The notes beneath the pieces are model-generated. The model did no database searches. It was not told where the DNA came from and saw only the letters and a program-made list of their open reading frames with translations. 64,000 bases of DNA from Pseudomonadota bacterium (lineage in GTDB: Bacteria; Myxococcota; Polyangia; Polyangiales; Polyangiaceae). The stretch spans positions 1 through 64,000 of the forward strand of contig JAEZYO010000415.1 of NCBI GenBank assembly GCA_023419055.1, read 5' to 3'. The stretch's first letter is position 1; each line of letters opens with the position of its first letter. A program made the translations under genes and the position numbers. Below are positions 7,638 through 16,009 of the stretch, one piece after another.

Positions 7638-8537
7638 TCACCCTCCGGCGCTCCGCTGAACTCGTTGCTGCGATCTCGAGTCCGCGAGCTCGATGGCGCG
7701 CGACTCGCCCAGGCGACCCAGATGCGCACTGCAGAGCAGGGAGGCCCCCGCGTCCTCCTCGGCCCGAACCGACACGAGCAACGGCTGCTCGAGGACGTGC
7801 GTGGTACCGAGGACGTACCCCGCTTGAAGGTGCGTCAGCGCTCCGAGCTCCACCTCGAAGGGCTCGAGCTCGATCCGCAGCTTCACGCGGCGGTTCGAGA
7901 GGACCTTCCAGAGCGGCTGGAGACCCTGACCGCGGCCCGGCGCCGGCCTCGTTGACGGAGGTACGAGGCGCTCGATCGCGTCCGCGGAAAGAAGGACTCG
8001 GATCTCGGCTTCCCACCAGGGAAGCGTCGCCACGAGCGCTCCCGACCACGGCGCGAGCGTTGACTCCGGCGAGGCCGGGGCGGGCCATGGGCTCGGCGGG
8101 CCACCTTGCGGTTTCGGGACGACGGAATGGAGCCGCTGAAGGAGGTCGCACCACGCCGCCTCCACGACCTCGCTCGCCGCCAGGGAGGAAGGCACCTCCC
8201 CCTCCCCGAAGAGCGCGAGCGCGAGCTCCGATCGAGCCAGTGCCGCCCCCGACAACCCGCGGGCGCTACCTGCCACGAGCCACCACGCTCCCGGCGCCCC
8301 TGCCAGTTCCTGCCATTGCGCCGCGGGCGCACCTGCCTCCTGCTCCGGGGAGCCACACCGGACCTCGAGGCGCCCGAGACGGTCGGCCGGATCGACTCCC
8401 CAGGCCTCCTGCCAGAGCCGAACGGCCGCTGCCAGCCGCTCCGCAACGACGGACCGCTCCGAGGGCTCCCGCCACCGGAGCGGCCGGGTACGGGCGCGAG
8501 AGTCCTCGAGGGACAGGATGGTCGCCGAGAGGCTCAC
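7638..8537 (-). CDS. Degenerate FliM / SctQ-like SpoA-domain protein
   Basis: This 299-residue protein sits in the fliM position, between flgE and fliN, and overlaps the flgE stop by 4 bases. A SpoA domain is visible at about residues 205-280 (NRRVKLRIELEPFEVELGAL, then LTHLQAGYVLGTTHVLEQPL). It lacks two hallmarks of FliM: the N-terminal CheY-binding EIDALL-type motif and a recognisable CheC/CheX-like middle domain with its GGxG turn. Length and layout resemble the SctQ (YscQ/HrcQ) proteins of type III secretion systems. It probably still forms C-ring or pod material with FliN. Control by CheY-P through the classical motif seems unlikely. Confidence 0.72.
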   Translation of the reverse strand: MSLSATILSLEDSRARTRPLRWREPSERSVVAERLAAAVRLWQEAWGVDPADRLGRLEVRCGSPEQEAGAPAAQWQELAGAPGAWWLVAGSARGLSGAALARSELALALFGEGEVPSSLAASEVVEAAWCDLLQRLHSVVPKPQGGPPSPWPAPASPESTLAPWSGALVATLPWWEAEIRVLLSADAIERLVPPSTRPAPGRGQGLQPLWKVLSNRRVKLRIELEPFEVELGALTHLQAGYVLGTTHVLEQPLLVSVRAEEDAGASLLCSAHLGRLGESRAIELADSRSQQRVQRSAGG

Positions 8538-9742
8538 TTGCCCTTCATCCCGAAGAGCTCGGCCAGCATCTCATTGGCAGTGGACACGACCTGGGACGAG
8601 GCCTGGTAGCCGCGCTGCATGATCACGAGGTCGCTGAACTGCGAGGAGAGATCGACGTTCGACATCTCGATCTGCGACGAGCGGATCGATCCGAAGCCGT
8701 TGTCGTTCGCATACCCGACGACCCAGGAACGTTGATCCACCACCTCGAACCGATTGTTGCCGACCGCCCGGATCGAGTCGATCGACTCGAACCTCCCCAT
8801 CGCCAGCCGGATGTGCGGGCGCCCATCTTGACCGTCCGAGCGCACCGTCTGGCCGTTGGAGTACTTGAGCACGAGGGTCCCGCTCTCGTCGAAGCTCCAC
8901 TCCGTGAGCCTGCCGGACGAATGTCCGTTCTGGGTCGCCATCGCGAGGTTGAAGGTGCCCAGCTCGCAAGTCACGTTCCGTGTGAAGTCGAACACGATGG
9001 GTATCGTCTGGCCGCCCGCTACTGGATAGTCGAGCGTGAACTCCCCGGTCGTCGGTACGCCGTTGGTCCCGAAGACGATCGGATGCGAGTCACCGATCGG
9101 GTTCCCGTCTTCTGCCCGAACGGTCACGTTCCAGGAGCTCGGGTTCCCGGCGACCGCCTCGAAGCGGACCGAGAGCGTGCGCGCGCTCCCCGCCGGATCG
9201 TAGATCGTGACGTTCTGGACGGTGGCCCCGTTCGATCCGAGAACGATGTTCCCGCCGAACGTCACCCGGGTGGTCGCGGTTGCGATCTGTGTCCGGAGGT
9301 CGGCGATGCTGACCGGACCGATCGCGCCGTCCGTCCCGAACGCCATCACCTGCTCCTCAGCGGCGGAGCTGGTCACGAGGACCCCGTCCTCGTTGAACTT
9401 GAATTGACCGTCGCGCGTGTACCGGATCGTACCGTCCGCGTCCCGGACCATGAAGAGGCCGAGCCCGTTCACGGCGAGGTCGAGTACGTTGTTCGTCCGC
9501 TGGAACTGGCCCTGCTCGAACGAGAGCACGGTCCCGAGGGTGTTGAGTCCGAGCCCGTAGCTCCCGAACCCGCCGCTTCCCGGCCCGCTCAGACCACCGC
9601 CCGAGGCGTACATGTCGGCGAAGAGCAGCGAGGAGCCCTTGAACCCGGGCGTGTTCAGGTTCGCGGTGTTGTTGGCGATGAGCTTGAGCCCGCGCGAGTA
9701 GCCGTTCAGCCCGGAGAGCGCGACGTAGATGGAGTCGATCAT
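8534..9742 (-). CDS. flgE: Flagellar hook protein FlgE
   Basis: The hook subunit has 402 residues and is secreted through the flagellar export channel. The N-terminal rod/hook motif is SGLNGYSRGLKLIANNTANLNTPGFKG (read from two overlapping stretches). The C-terminal motif EMSNVDLSSQFSDLVIMQRG precedes YQASSQVVSTANEML, as in FlgE/FlgG/FlgK family members. The central region carries the FlgE D1/D2-type segment. The start ATG at 9742 gives MIDSIYVALSG. The longer frame upstream is not conserved and overlaps flgD. It follows the flgD hook-cap gene by 19 bases, the normal order. Confidence 0.92.
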   Translation of the reverse strand: MIDSIYVALSGLNGYSRGLKLIANNTANLNTPGFKGSSLLFADMYASGGGLSGPGSGGFGSYGLGLNTLGTVLSFEQGQFQRTNNVLDLAVNGLGLFMVRDADGTIRYTRDGQFKFNEDGVLVTSSAAEEQVMAFGTDGAIGPVSIADLRTQIATATTRVTFGGNIVLGSNGATVQNVTIYDPAGSARTLSVRFEAVAGNPSSWNVTVRAEDGNPIGDSHPIVFGTNGVPTTGEFTLDYPVAGGQTIPIVFDFTRNVTCELGTFNLAMATQNGHSSGRLTEWSFDESGTLVLKYSNGQTVRSDGQDGRPHIRLAMGRFESIDSIRAVGNNRFEVVDQRSWVVGYANDNGFGSIRSSQIEMSNVDLSSQFSDLVIMQRGYQASSQVVSTANEMLAELFGMKGK

Positions 9743-9761
9743 TGTGTGATCCTCGCCTGGG

Positions 9762-10166
9762 CTAGGGTCCCCTGACCCCGGTGACCTGACCGAGGTCGAC
9801 GTTGTCCACGGCGTCCGCAGCGGCGGGCAGCACGGTGAGCTTCGGTGTGCTCCCGGAGAGAGCAAGCGCGATGACCGTTCCCGTCACCGGGCCCGCCGGC
9901 GTCGTGATGTCGACGGTGCGGCCGAGCAGCCCGACGGACTGGAACGCGGATTGATTCGTGAGGAGGGTCTGGATGTTCGTGTTGAGCTCCTGCGTCTGCT
10001 GGAGCGTCGTGAACTGGGCGATCTGCGCCATGAACTCCTGGTTGTCCATGGGCTTCATCGGATCCTGGAAGGTGAGCTGTGTGAGCAACACCTTGAGGAA
10101 GTCCTCGATCGTGAGGTTGGCGGAGGACGAGGCCGCGGAAACGCTGGTGGCTGCTCCGATGCTCAT
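9762..10166 (-). CDS. flgD: Hook-capping protein FlgD (minimal form)
   Basis: FlgD caps the growing hook and allows FlgE polymerisation. The conserved N-terminal signature is present: LTIEDFLKVLLTQLTFQDP followed by MKPMDNQEFMAQIAQFTTLQ. The protein stops at 134 residues. Usual FlgD proteins exceed 200 residues and carry FlgD tudor-like and FnIII-like domains after this region. Here only a short beta segment with VGRTVDITTPAG-like sequence follows. It sits directly before flgE and overlaps the preceding gene by 4 bases. The missing C-terminal part may be tolerated, since short FlgD forms exist. Confidence 0.86.
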   Translation of the reverse strand: MSIGAATSVSAASSSANLTIEDFLKVLLTQLTFQDPMKPMDNQEFMAQIAQFTTLQQTQELNTNIQTLLTNQSAFQSVGLLGRTVDITTPAGPVTGTVIALALSGSTPKLTVLPAAADAVDNVDLGQVTGVRGP

Positions 10167-11065
10167 GGGATCTCCTCAGGCAGGCGACGAGGCGTTGAAG
10201 GCGCGCCCATCTCGTCGAAGACGGTGCGCCCGTTGCAGACGAAGGTGAGAAGGCGAGTGCCGCGCAGCTCGGCGCGGCGTCGCGCCTCCGCGACCAAGGG
10301 CTCCACGACGCCAGCAAGGCTGCCCGCGCGGCCGAGATCCAGGCCCAGCCAGATGCGGAGCCCTGCCTCCGACCACTCGGCGTGCCAGCGGATGGGCTCG
10401 GCGGCGCTCTCGCCCGAACCACCACGGAGGAGGATCGGCGCGGCTTCATCGCCGGAACGCACGCCCGGTCCTTCGTCCGGCGCGAGCGGCTCCGCTCCCT
10501 CCGCAGAAAGCGACCACGCCGGACAGAAAGCCGTCGGCGCCGTCGGCGGCACCGGGACGCTCGGCACCGCGGAGTGCCCGCAGGAGTCGTTCATCTGCAT
10601 CGCGCGAAGCAGCTCGCCGAGGCCGAGCAGGAGCGACCTGGATGGCGACCCGGACGCGGAGAGCTCCCGAGCATCGAGCGCGGGCTCGAGTGCCTGGTGT
10701 GCGGTCCCCCCGATCATGGCGGCGGTGAGCGGGCTCCGTCGGAGGGCGGCAGGGTGTTCAATCTGCGGCTCGCCGCGGCGCGATCCACCGCGAGAGGCAT
10801 GATCGCCCTCGCCGCCTGGTTGCCGTTCCGCGCGACCGCGATGCGAACCCTCGGGCGGCCGGCCCGGCGCGAAGCTCCGGCCTGGAGCCGGTCCTTGACG
10901 TGCGTCCCGCGCCGACGAGTGCCGGGTATCCCGGCTGCCTTCCAGTGCGTTCTCCAGCGCCAGTCGCCAGGCGCGACCCACGCCCTCGGCATCCTGATCA
11001 CGGCTCGCGATTCCCTCGGAGACCGCGACGCCGATGCGGAGCAGCCCGACGGGCGGCGCGCTCAT
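10163..11065 (-). CDS. Unrecognised protein in the fliK (hook-length) position
   Basis: This 300-residue protein starts at ATG 11065 (MSAPPVGLLRIG) and lies between fliJ and flgD, with 4-base overlaps on both sides. That is the usual place of fliK. The middle (about residues 45-130) is Arg/Gly/Pro/Ser-rich and probably disordered, as in FliK. The C-terminal 80 residues look folded (WHAEWSEAGLRIWLGLDLGR, then VEPLVAEARRRAELRGTRLL). I do not see the typical Flg_hook domain signature. The call is positional: it may be a divergent hook-length or substrate-switch protein. Confidence 0.5.
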   Translation of the reverse strand: MSAPPVGLLRIGVAVSEGIASRDQDAEGVGRAWRLALENALEGSRDTRHSSARDARQGPAPGRSFAPGRPPEGSHRGRAERQPGGEGDHASRGGSRRGEPQIEHPAALRRSPLTAAMIGGTAHQALEPALDARELSASGSPSRSLLLGLGELLRAMQMNDSCGHSAVPSVPVPPTAPTAFCPAWSLSAEGAEPLAPDEGPGVRSGDEAAPILLRGGSGESAAEPIRWHAEWSEAGLRIWLGLDLGRAGSLAGVVEPLVAEARRRAELRGTRLLTFVCNGRTVFDEMGAPSTPRRLPEEIP

Positions 11066-11538
11066 GGCTCTCCTCCCCCGGCATCGGTTGCACATTGACG
11101 GCGCGTGAGCCAGTCGCGGTCGGAGTCCGAGGCGAGCCGCGCCTCCTCGTCCTGCCGATACTCCGCGACGCACTCCTCCCGATGACGCTCGATCACGTCC
11201 AGCTTCTGCTGATGCGCCAGGCACTCCGCCCGGACGCGATCCCGGTTCTCGCGAAGCGTCGCCACCTGCGCCTCGCCCGCCTCGATGGCCTCGCGGATCA
11301 GGACGAGGAAGCCGATGGCATGACGATGGCGGGAGGGATCCATGCGGTCGAGGAGCATCCTCGCTGCCCGAACCGTCTCGCTCCGGAGCTGCTCGCGCAG
11401 CCGCTCCACGGCGTTCTCGGCCTCCGCGAGGGCCTGCTGCGCCCTTCCCAGCTCCGCCTGGAGGGCATCGAGCTTCCACTGCCGCTGGCGACGGAGCGGC
11501 TCCAGCGCGTACTCGAACCGACGAAGGTCCACGCTCAC
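11062..11538 (-). CDS. fliJ: FliJ-like flagellar export chaperone
   Basis: This 158-residue protein is predicted to be almost entirely coiled coil, with heptad-like stretches from residue 20 on (QRQWKLDALQAELGRAQQAL and VERLREQLRSETVRAARMLL). FliJ links the FliI ATPase to FlhA and has this size and helical character. The start is GTG at 11538, because an AGGAGG box lies 5 bases upstream and the codon overlaps the fliI stop (GTGA). The frame continues upstream, but only through fliI. Sequence identity in FliJ is low, so position after fliI carries much of the call. Confidence 0.8.
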   Translation of the reverse strand: MSVDLRRFEYALEPLRRQRQWKLDALQAELGRAQQALAEAENAVERLREQLRSETVRAARMLLDRMDPSRHRHAIGFLVLIREAIEAGEAQVATLRENRDRVRAECLAHQQKLDVIERHREECVAEYRQDEEARLASDSDRDWLTRRQCATDAGGGEP

Positions 11539-13028
11539 GGCGACCTCCTGGTGTTCGGTCCGTTGCCCCGAGGTGGCGCGCCGCGCGCGCTCCCGCGCGG
11601 ATCGGCCGGCGTGCCCGCTCGACCCGGAGCCGCAGCCTCGGGCGGCGGCTGCAGCGCTGCTGCAAGCTCGGCGAGCGCGTCCGCCCTGGGGATTCCGCCC
11701 GTGGACTGTCGCAGCCACGCCTGCAGCTTCGGCTTGCGGAGGAGCGCGGCGTCGAGCTCGGGGTTCGATCCGCGCTCGTACGCCCCGAGCTCCACCATCT
11801 GCCGGTTTCGATCGAGCAGCGCGAGCAGGTGAATGCTCTGGGAGACGAGGGCGCGCTCCGCGTCGTTGGTCAGATCCGGGAGGAGGCGGCTCGCGCTCTT
11901 CAGGACGTCGATGGCCGGATACTGTCCCTGATGCGCGATCTGGCGCGAGAGGACGATGTGGCCATCGAGGATGGCCCGAAGCGCGTCGGAGATCGGCTCG
12001 TTGAGATCGTCGCCTTCGACCAGGACGGTCAAGAGCGCGGTGATGGAGCCGCCGCTCGGCGCCGTCCCACACCGCTCGCAGAGTTCCGGCAATTCCGCGA
12101 ACACGGAGGGTGTGTAGCCGCGGGCCGTGGGCGGCTCGCCCGCCGAGAGCCCGACCTCCCGCCGCGCCATCGCGAACCGGGTGATCGAGTCCATGGTGAG
12201 GAGAACGTGCTTCCCTCGCTCGCGCAGCTCCTCCGCGACCGCGAGGGCGGCGTGGGCGGCCCGGATCCGGGACAGCGCCGGCTGGTCCGCGGTCGCCACC
12301 ACGACGACGGACCTGCGGAGGCCTTCCTGCCCGAGGTGCTTGTCGATGAACTCCCGCACCTCGCGTCCTCGCTCGCCGATGAGGGCGATGACGTTCGCGT
12401 CGGCCTTCGCGTGCCGCGCGATCATCCCGAGCAGCGTGCTCTTGCCGACGCCGCTCCCGGAGAAGATGCCCACGCGCTGGCCGCGACCCACCGTCAGCAG
12501 CGAATCGATGGACCGGATCCCGGTCTCGAGCACCTGACGGATCCGGGGCCGCTCCATCGGATTCATCGGCGTGCCGCGCAGCGCCCGGTGCTGCGCGCAG
12601 ACCGGGCGCGGGCCACCGTCGAGCGGGCGTCCGAACCCGTCGATCACGCGTCCGATGAGCGGATCTCCCACACCGATGCTCGAGTGGTCGCCGAGCGCGA
12701 CGACGACGCTTCCGGCCGACAGCCCCTTGGCGCTCCCGTACGGCATGAGCGTCACGCGACCGGCCTGGATCCCGACCACCTCGGCCAGCACCGGCGCGGC
12801 GCCGGCGCTCTCGGCTTGAGGCTCCAGCTCACCTGCGCCCGAGGCACGCAGCGCCTCGTCCGGAGGCGGCGGCTCCTCGCCCGGCGCCACGATCGCACAC
12901 AGCTCTCCGACGTGGCTGCGGGGGCCGTCGGCCTCGATCGCGAGCCCGTGCAGCTTCCGTACGGAACCGAGGCGGCGGTTCAGCTCCGCGTGACGCACGG
13001 CCTCGGCGAGAGCTCCCAGCCTGCTCAC
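11535..13028 (-). CDS. fliI: Flagellum-specific ATPase FliI
   Basis: This is the export ATPase, related to F1-beta. Walker A is SGSGVGKST at about residues 190-198. Walker B is in HVLLTMDSITRFAMARREVG. The FliI-type GEPPTARGYTPSVFAELP follows, and the C-terminal helical domain is intact. The start is GTG at 13028, overlapping the fliH stop by 4 bases. At 497 residues it is about 50 longer than usual, with an acidic/proline-rich insertion at about 50-78 and an Arg/Pro/Gly-rich tail of about 45 residues. It works with FliH and FliJ to feed substrates to FlhA/FlhB. Confidence 0.94.
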   Translation of the reverse strand: MSRLGALAEAVRHAELNRRLGSVRKLHGLAIEADGPRSHVGELCAIVAPGEEPPPPDEALRASGAGELEPQAESAGAAPVLAEVVGIQAGRVTLMPYGSAKGLSAGSVVVALGDHSSIGVGDPLIGRVIDGFGRPLDGGPRPVCAQHRALRGTPMNPMERPRIRQVLETGIRSIDSLLTVGRGQRVGIFSGSGVGKSTLLGMIARHAKADANVIALIGERGREVREFIDKHLGQEGLRRSVVVVATADQPALSRIRAAHAALAVAEELRERGKHVLLTMDSITRFAMARREVGLSAGEPPTARGYTPSVFAELPELCERCGTAPSGGSITALLTVLVEGDDLNEPISDALRAILDGHIVLSRQIAHQGQYPAIDVLKSASRLLPDLTNDAERALVSQSIHLLALLDRNRQMVELGAYERGSNPELDAALLRKPKLQAWLRQSTGGIPRADALAELAAALQPPPEAAAPGRAGTPADPRGSARGAPPRGNGPNTRRSP

Positions 13029-13948
13029 GGCTTGCCCTCCCGCTCCGGTCCCTGGGGCGATCGAGGAGCGACCGGCTCCTGGACACCCGACCTCCCCAGG
13101 AGCCGCTGCAAGGCGGTGAGCTGCGTCTCGAGCCGCGCGTCCAGCGAACCCTCCGCCGAGCGCACGAAACATCCGCCGAGCTTCACCCGTTCGTCGGCCA
13201 CCCAGTGGACCGCCCCGGCGGAAGCGTGTTGCCGGAGCCAGGCGGCCAGGAGCGGATCTGCCTCGAGCCGGGCGAGATCGCGCGGATGGACATGGATCGC
13301 GATCTGCCCGAGCCCGAACGCCGACGGCCCGGTCTCCCGGATCGCCTGACGGACGTGGTGCGCGACGCCTTCGAGCGTGACCAGCTCGTCGCCGAGGATC
13401 CGGCAGATCGCGGCATGGCACAGCGCGACCATGTCGTCCTCGACCTGCTCCAGGCGGTGAAGGAGCTCGGCGGGAAGCGAAGCCAGGAGCTGGTCGAGCT
13501 GCGCGATGCGGGTGGCGGCGGCCTCCTGCGCGGCATGCGCTTCGCGCTCGACGAGCTGACGACCGGCCGCCTTGCCTTCCTCGAGGCCGCGCTGCCGGCC
13601 TTCCGCGAGGCCCTGCTCGAACGCCTGGCGCTGGATGGCCAGCAGCTCCTCTTGCACCTTCACGCGTTGGGCGGCTTCGGCCTCGGCGACGCCCATCCGG
13701 TAGCCCTCTTCGAAGGTCCGGGTCGCCTCGGAGACGACGGGGCTCGCCGCTTTCCCGTTCGCGGCCGAGGGAGATGGCGGCGGCGGGAGGCTCGCGGACG
13801 TGGCCGCGTCCACGCTCCCATTCTGCGGCTGCCGGGCCGACTGCGCCGGCGAAGCCCCCCGCGGCCCGAGCGTACGCGGCCGAGGATCGAGGACCACGTC
13901 CTGGAAGACGTTCCCGCAGCCGCTCCGCGCTCGCCCCAGGACGCTCAC
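13025..13948 (-). CDS. fliH: FliH-like regulator of the export ATPase
   Basis: This 307-residue protein lies between the fliG-like gene and fliI. It has a variable Pro/Ser-rich N-terminus, then a long helix with FliH-type glycine spacing (FEEGYRMGVAEAEAAQRVKV, then FEQGLAEGRQRGLEEGKAAG). It ends with a folded C-terminal half (AICRILGDELVTLEGVAHHV, IAIHVHPRDLARLEADPLL). The GxxxG-rich helix and HVHPxD segment are typical of FliH/SctL. The start is GTG at 13948, overlapping the preceding stop by 4 bases. Longer upstream readings run through fliG in another frame and were rejected. Confidence 0.85.
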   Translation of the reverse strand: MSVLGRARSGCGNVFQDVVLDPRPRTLGPRGASPAQSARQPQNGSVDAATSASLPPPPSPSAANGKAASPVVSEATRTFEEGYRMGVAEAEAAQRVKVQEELLAIQRQAFEQGLAEGRQRGLEEGKAAGRQLVEREAHAAQEAAATRIAQLDQLLASLPAELLHRLEQVEDDMVALCHAAICRILGDELVTLEGVAHHVRQAIRETGPSAFGLGQIAIHVHPRDLARLEADPLLAAWLRQHASAGAVHWVADERVKLGGCFVRSAEGSLDARLETQLTALQRLLGRSGVQEPVAPRSPQGPEREGKP

Positions 13949-14502
13949 CGCCGCGCCCCCTTGCGCAGGAACGAGAGGAGACGCGACCGCGCCGGAACGC
14001 GTTTGCTGGTCACGGTGGCGGAGAGCCGCCGGGCCACCACCTCGACGATGCTCGTGCGGAGCGCCGGCCCGGGAAGCGGCGCGTGCTCGAGCGCAAACTC
14101 GACGCGGCGGCGGGAGCTCTGTCCCAACCGGCGCAGCAAGGCTTCGCTCCAGGGCCACTCCTCGATCCGGAGCAGGATCCCCACGAGGTGGGCGGGCTCG
14201 TCCCGGAGCACCGCAGCGAGCGCATTCGGATCCGCCGCTCGCAGCACCTGTTCCGCTGCGGGGGTGGGCTGCGGCCCCACCGCTTCCTCGAGGAGCGCGC
14301 GATCCGGAGGAAGTCCCAGGCTCTCCAGCTCGGAGAGGAGCGGGACCAGCCGCGCCCGCTCCCTCGATGGGAGCTGCGACAGCAGCCACTCCCGGTCACG
14401 CGGCGGCATGGCGTGCAGGCAGAGCGCCGCCTTCCGCAACGACGCGGGGACGTCGTCCGGAGGTGCCGGGCGCGGAGCCGGGTTGTTCGCCGCAGGGCTC
14501 AT
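13945..14502 (-). CDS. Truncated FliG-like protein (N and middle domains only)
   Basis: This 185-residue protein is in the fliG position, between fliF and fliH, with 4-base overlaps on both sides. Residues about 22-75 resemble FliG-N (RKAALCLHAMPPRDREWLLS...LPSRERARLVPLL). Residues about 85-165 resemble the FliG middle domain (NALAAVLRDEPAHLVGILLR). Normal FliG has about 330 residues. The missing part is the C-terminal domain whose charged residues meet the MotA stator. The frame ends cleanly at the fliH overlap with no downstream FliG-C remnant, so this is not a recent frameshift. The protein could couple FliF to the C-ring but should not generate torque by the known route. Confidence 0.7.
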   Translation of the reverse strand: MSPAANNPAPRPAPPDDVPASLRKAALCLHAMPPRDREWLLSQLPSRERARLVPLLSELESLGLPPDRALLEEAVGPQPTPAAEQVLRAADPNALAAVLRDEPAHLVGILLRIEEWPWSEALLRRLGQSSRRRVEFALEHAPLPGPALRTSIVEVVARRLSATVTSKRVPARSRLLSFLRKGARR

Positions 14503-15989
14503 CGAGGGGCCGCTCCTCCGTGGGCCGTACCGGATCGCAACCAGGCCTGCACGCGGTCGAGCGCGGCCTTCCGCTCGGCTTCGGTCATCGGCGCCACGGT
14601 CTGTGCGCGGCCGCGGCGCCGGCGAAGCGCGCCGCCCACGATGAGCAACACCACGATCGTGGCCAGCACGGCGGCCCCGACGGCGACCGCGACCGGAGCG
14701 CGAGGAGGGAGCGACTTCCCCGCCCGTGGCGTCTCGTCAGGATGCCCGACCGACGCCTCGGGCAAGGTCGGACCCTCACCCTCGCCCTCGCCCTCGACCG
14801 CCGCCTGCACAGGCTTCACGAGCGTGTCGATCGACTGGACGACGACCGTGTCACCCCGATCGAAGACCGCGCCGACGCTTGCCGCGACGAGCTTGCGGAT
14901 CTGCTCCTGTTGCGCGGCATCCAGGGGCTTCTTCACGACCGCGACCACCTGGAGTCGGCGGATGTTCCCCGGTTGACCCACCACCTGCTCCACGCGACGC
15001 CCGACGGCGTACTCGACCTCGCGCTGCGAGCTCCCGCTCTGCGCCGCGGGCCCTGCACCGAGGCTCGCCTGCGTCGCCAGAGCACCGCCCACCTCACGCA
15101 CGGTTTCGCGCTCCCGGACCACGACACCCGTCTGCACCCTGCCCGGCGCGCCCGGAGCGGCGACGACCTCCTCGCTCGTGGTCTGGACGCGGTCCATCTC
15201 CAGCGTGGCGTCCACCGTGGCGAGCGCCTCCCCCTTCCCGAGCGCACGATCGAGCACCTCGCCCGCCTTGCGCGTGAGGTAGATCTCCGTGTCGCGCTTC
15301 AGGTCGAGGCGGCCGGCGCCGACCTCCACATCTCCGTTTCCGGAGGGCCGGGAGAGCGCCACGCCGCTCTGGTCCACGATGGTCACGTCCTCGCTCGCGA
15401 TGCCCGGAACCGCCGCCGCGACCAGCCGCTGGATGCCGGTCACCTGCGCATACGACAGCGCCTCGCCGGGCTTGAGGGTGAGCGTGATCGAGGCGGTACC
15501 CTTGTTCCGATCTCGCTTGAAGAGGCCCTGCTCCGGGAGCGCGAGCAGCACCCGCACGTCGCGGACCTCGGACAGGGAGAGGATGGTCCGGGTCAGCTCT
15601 CCCTGCAGCGCGCGCTGGTAGTTGATCCGTTGCGCGAACTCCGTCATTCCGAAGTCGCTGTTGTTGAACAGCTCGAACCCGACGGCCCCATGGAGCGGCA
15701 GATCCTTCCCCATGACCTTGAGCCGCGTGCGGTACACGTCCTTTCGATCGACGAGGACCACCATGCCCCCGTCCTCGCCCTGGTCGTTCAGCTCGAACGG
15801 GATCTTCTGGCGCTCCAGCTCCGCCGTCACCGCGGCGGCGTCTCGAGGGCTGAGCCCGGCAAAGAGCACCTTGTAGTCCGTCCGCAAGAGCCACCAGGCC
15901 GCGACCGTCGTGGCCAGGACGATCGCCACCGCGCCGATGACGAGCCCGGCCCTCGCAGCCTTCCCCAGCCCTTTCCAGAACTCCCGCAT
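14499..15989 (-). CDS. fliF: Flagellar MS-ring protein FliF
   Basis: This 496-residue inner-membrane ring protein has a first membrane helix at about residues 14-34 and a second at about 440-465. Between them lie the ring-building domains: DYKVLFAGLSPRDAAAVTAE, IPFELNDQGEDGGMVVLVD, then GVDR-type segments and FFNNSDFGMTEFAQRINYQR-like sequence (here FELFNNSDFGMTEF). LLALPEQGLFKRDRNKGTAS is also characteristic. The C-terminal cytoplasmic tail (about 35 residues) would contact the FliG-like protein, whose gene follows with a 4-base overlap. The start ATG is at 15989. Confidence 0.93.
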   Translation of the reverse strand: MREFWKGLGKAARAGLVIGAVAIVLATTVAAWWLLRTDYKVLFAGLSPRDAAAVTAELERQKIPFELNDQGEDGGMVVLVDRKDVYRTRLKVMGKDLPLHGAVGFELFNNSDFGMTEFAQRINYQRALQGELTRTILSLSEVRDVRVLLALPEQGLFKRDRNKGTASITLTLKPGEALSYAQVTGIQRLVAAAVPGIASEDVTIVDQSGVALSRPSGNGDVEVGAGRLDLKRDTEIYLTRKAGEVLDRALGKGEALATVDATLEMDRVQTTSEEVVAAPGAPGRVQTGVVVRERETVREVGGALATQASLGAGPAAQSGSSQREVEYAVGRRVEQVVGQPGNIRRLQVVAVVKKPLDAAQQEQIRKLVAASVGAVFDRGDTVVVQSIDTLVKPVQAAVEGEGEGEGPTLPEASVGHPDETPRAGKSLPPRAPVAVAVGAAVLATIVVLLIVGGALRRRRGRAQTVAPMTEAERKAALDRVQAWLRSGTAHGGAAPR

Positions 15990-16009
15990 GCTTCACCTCT
16001 GGCGCTCGA

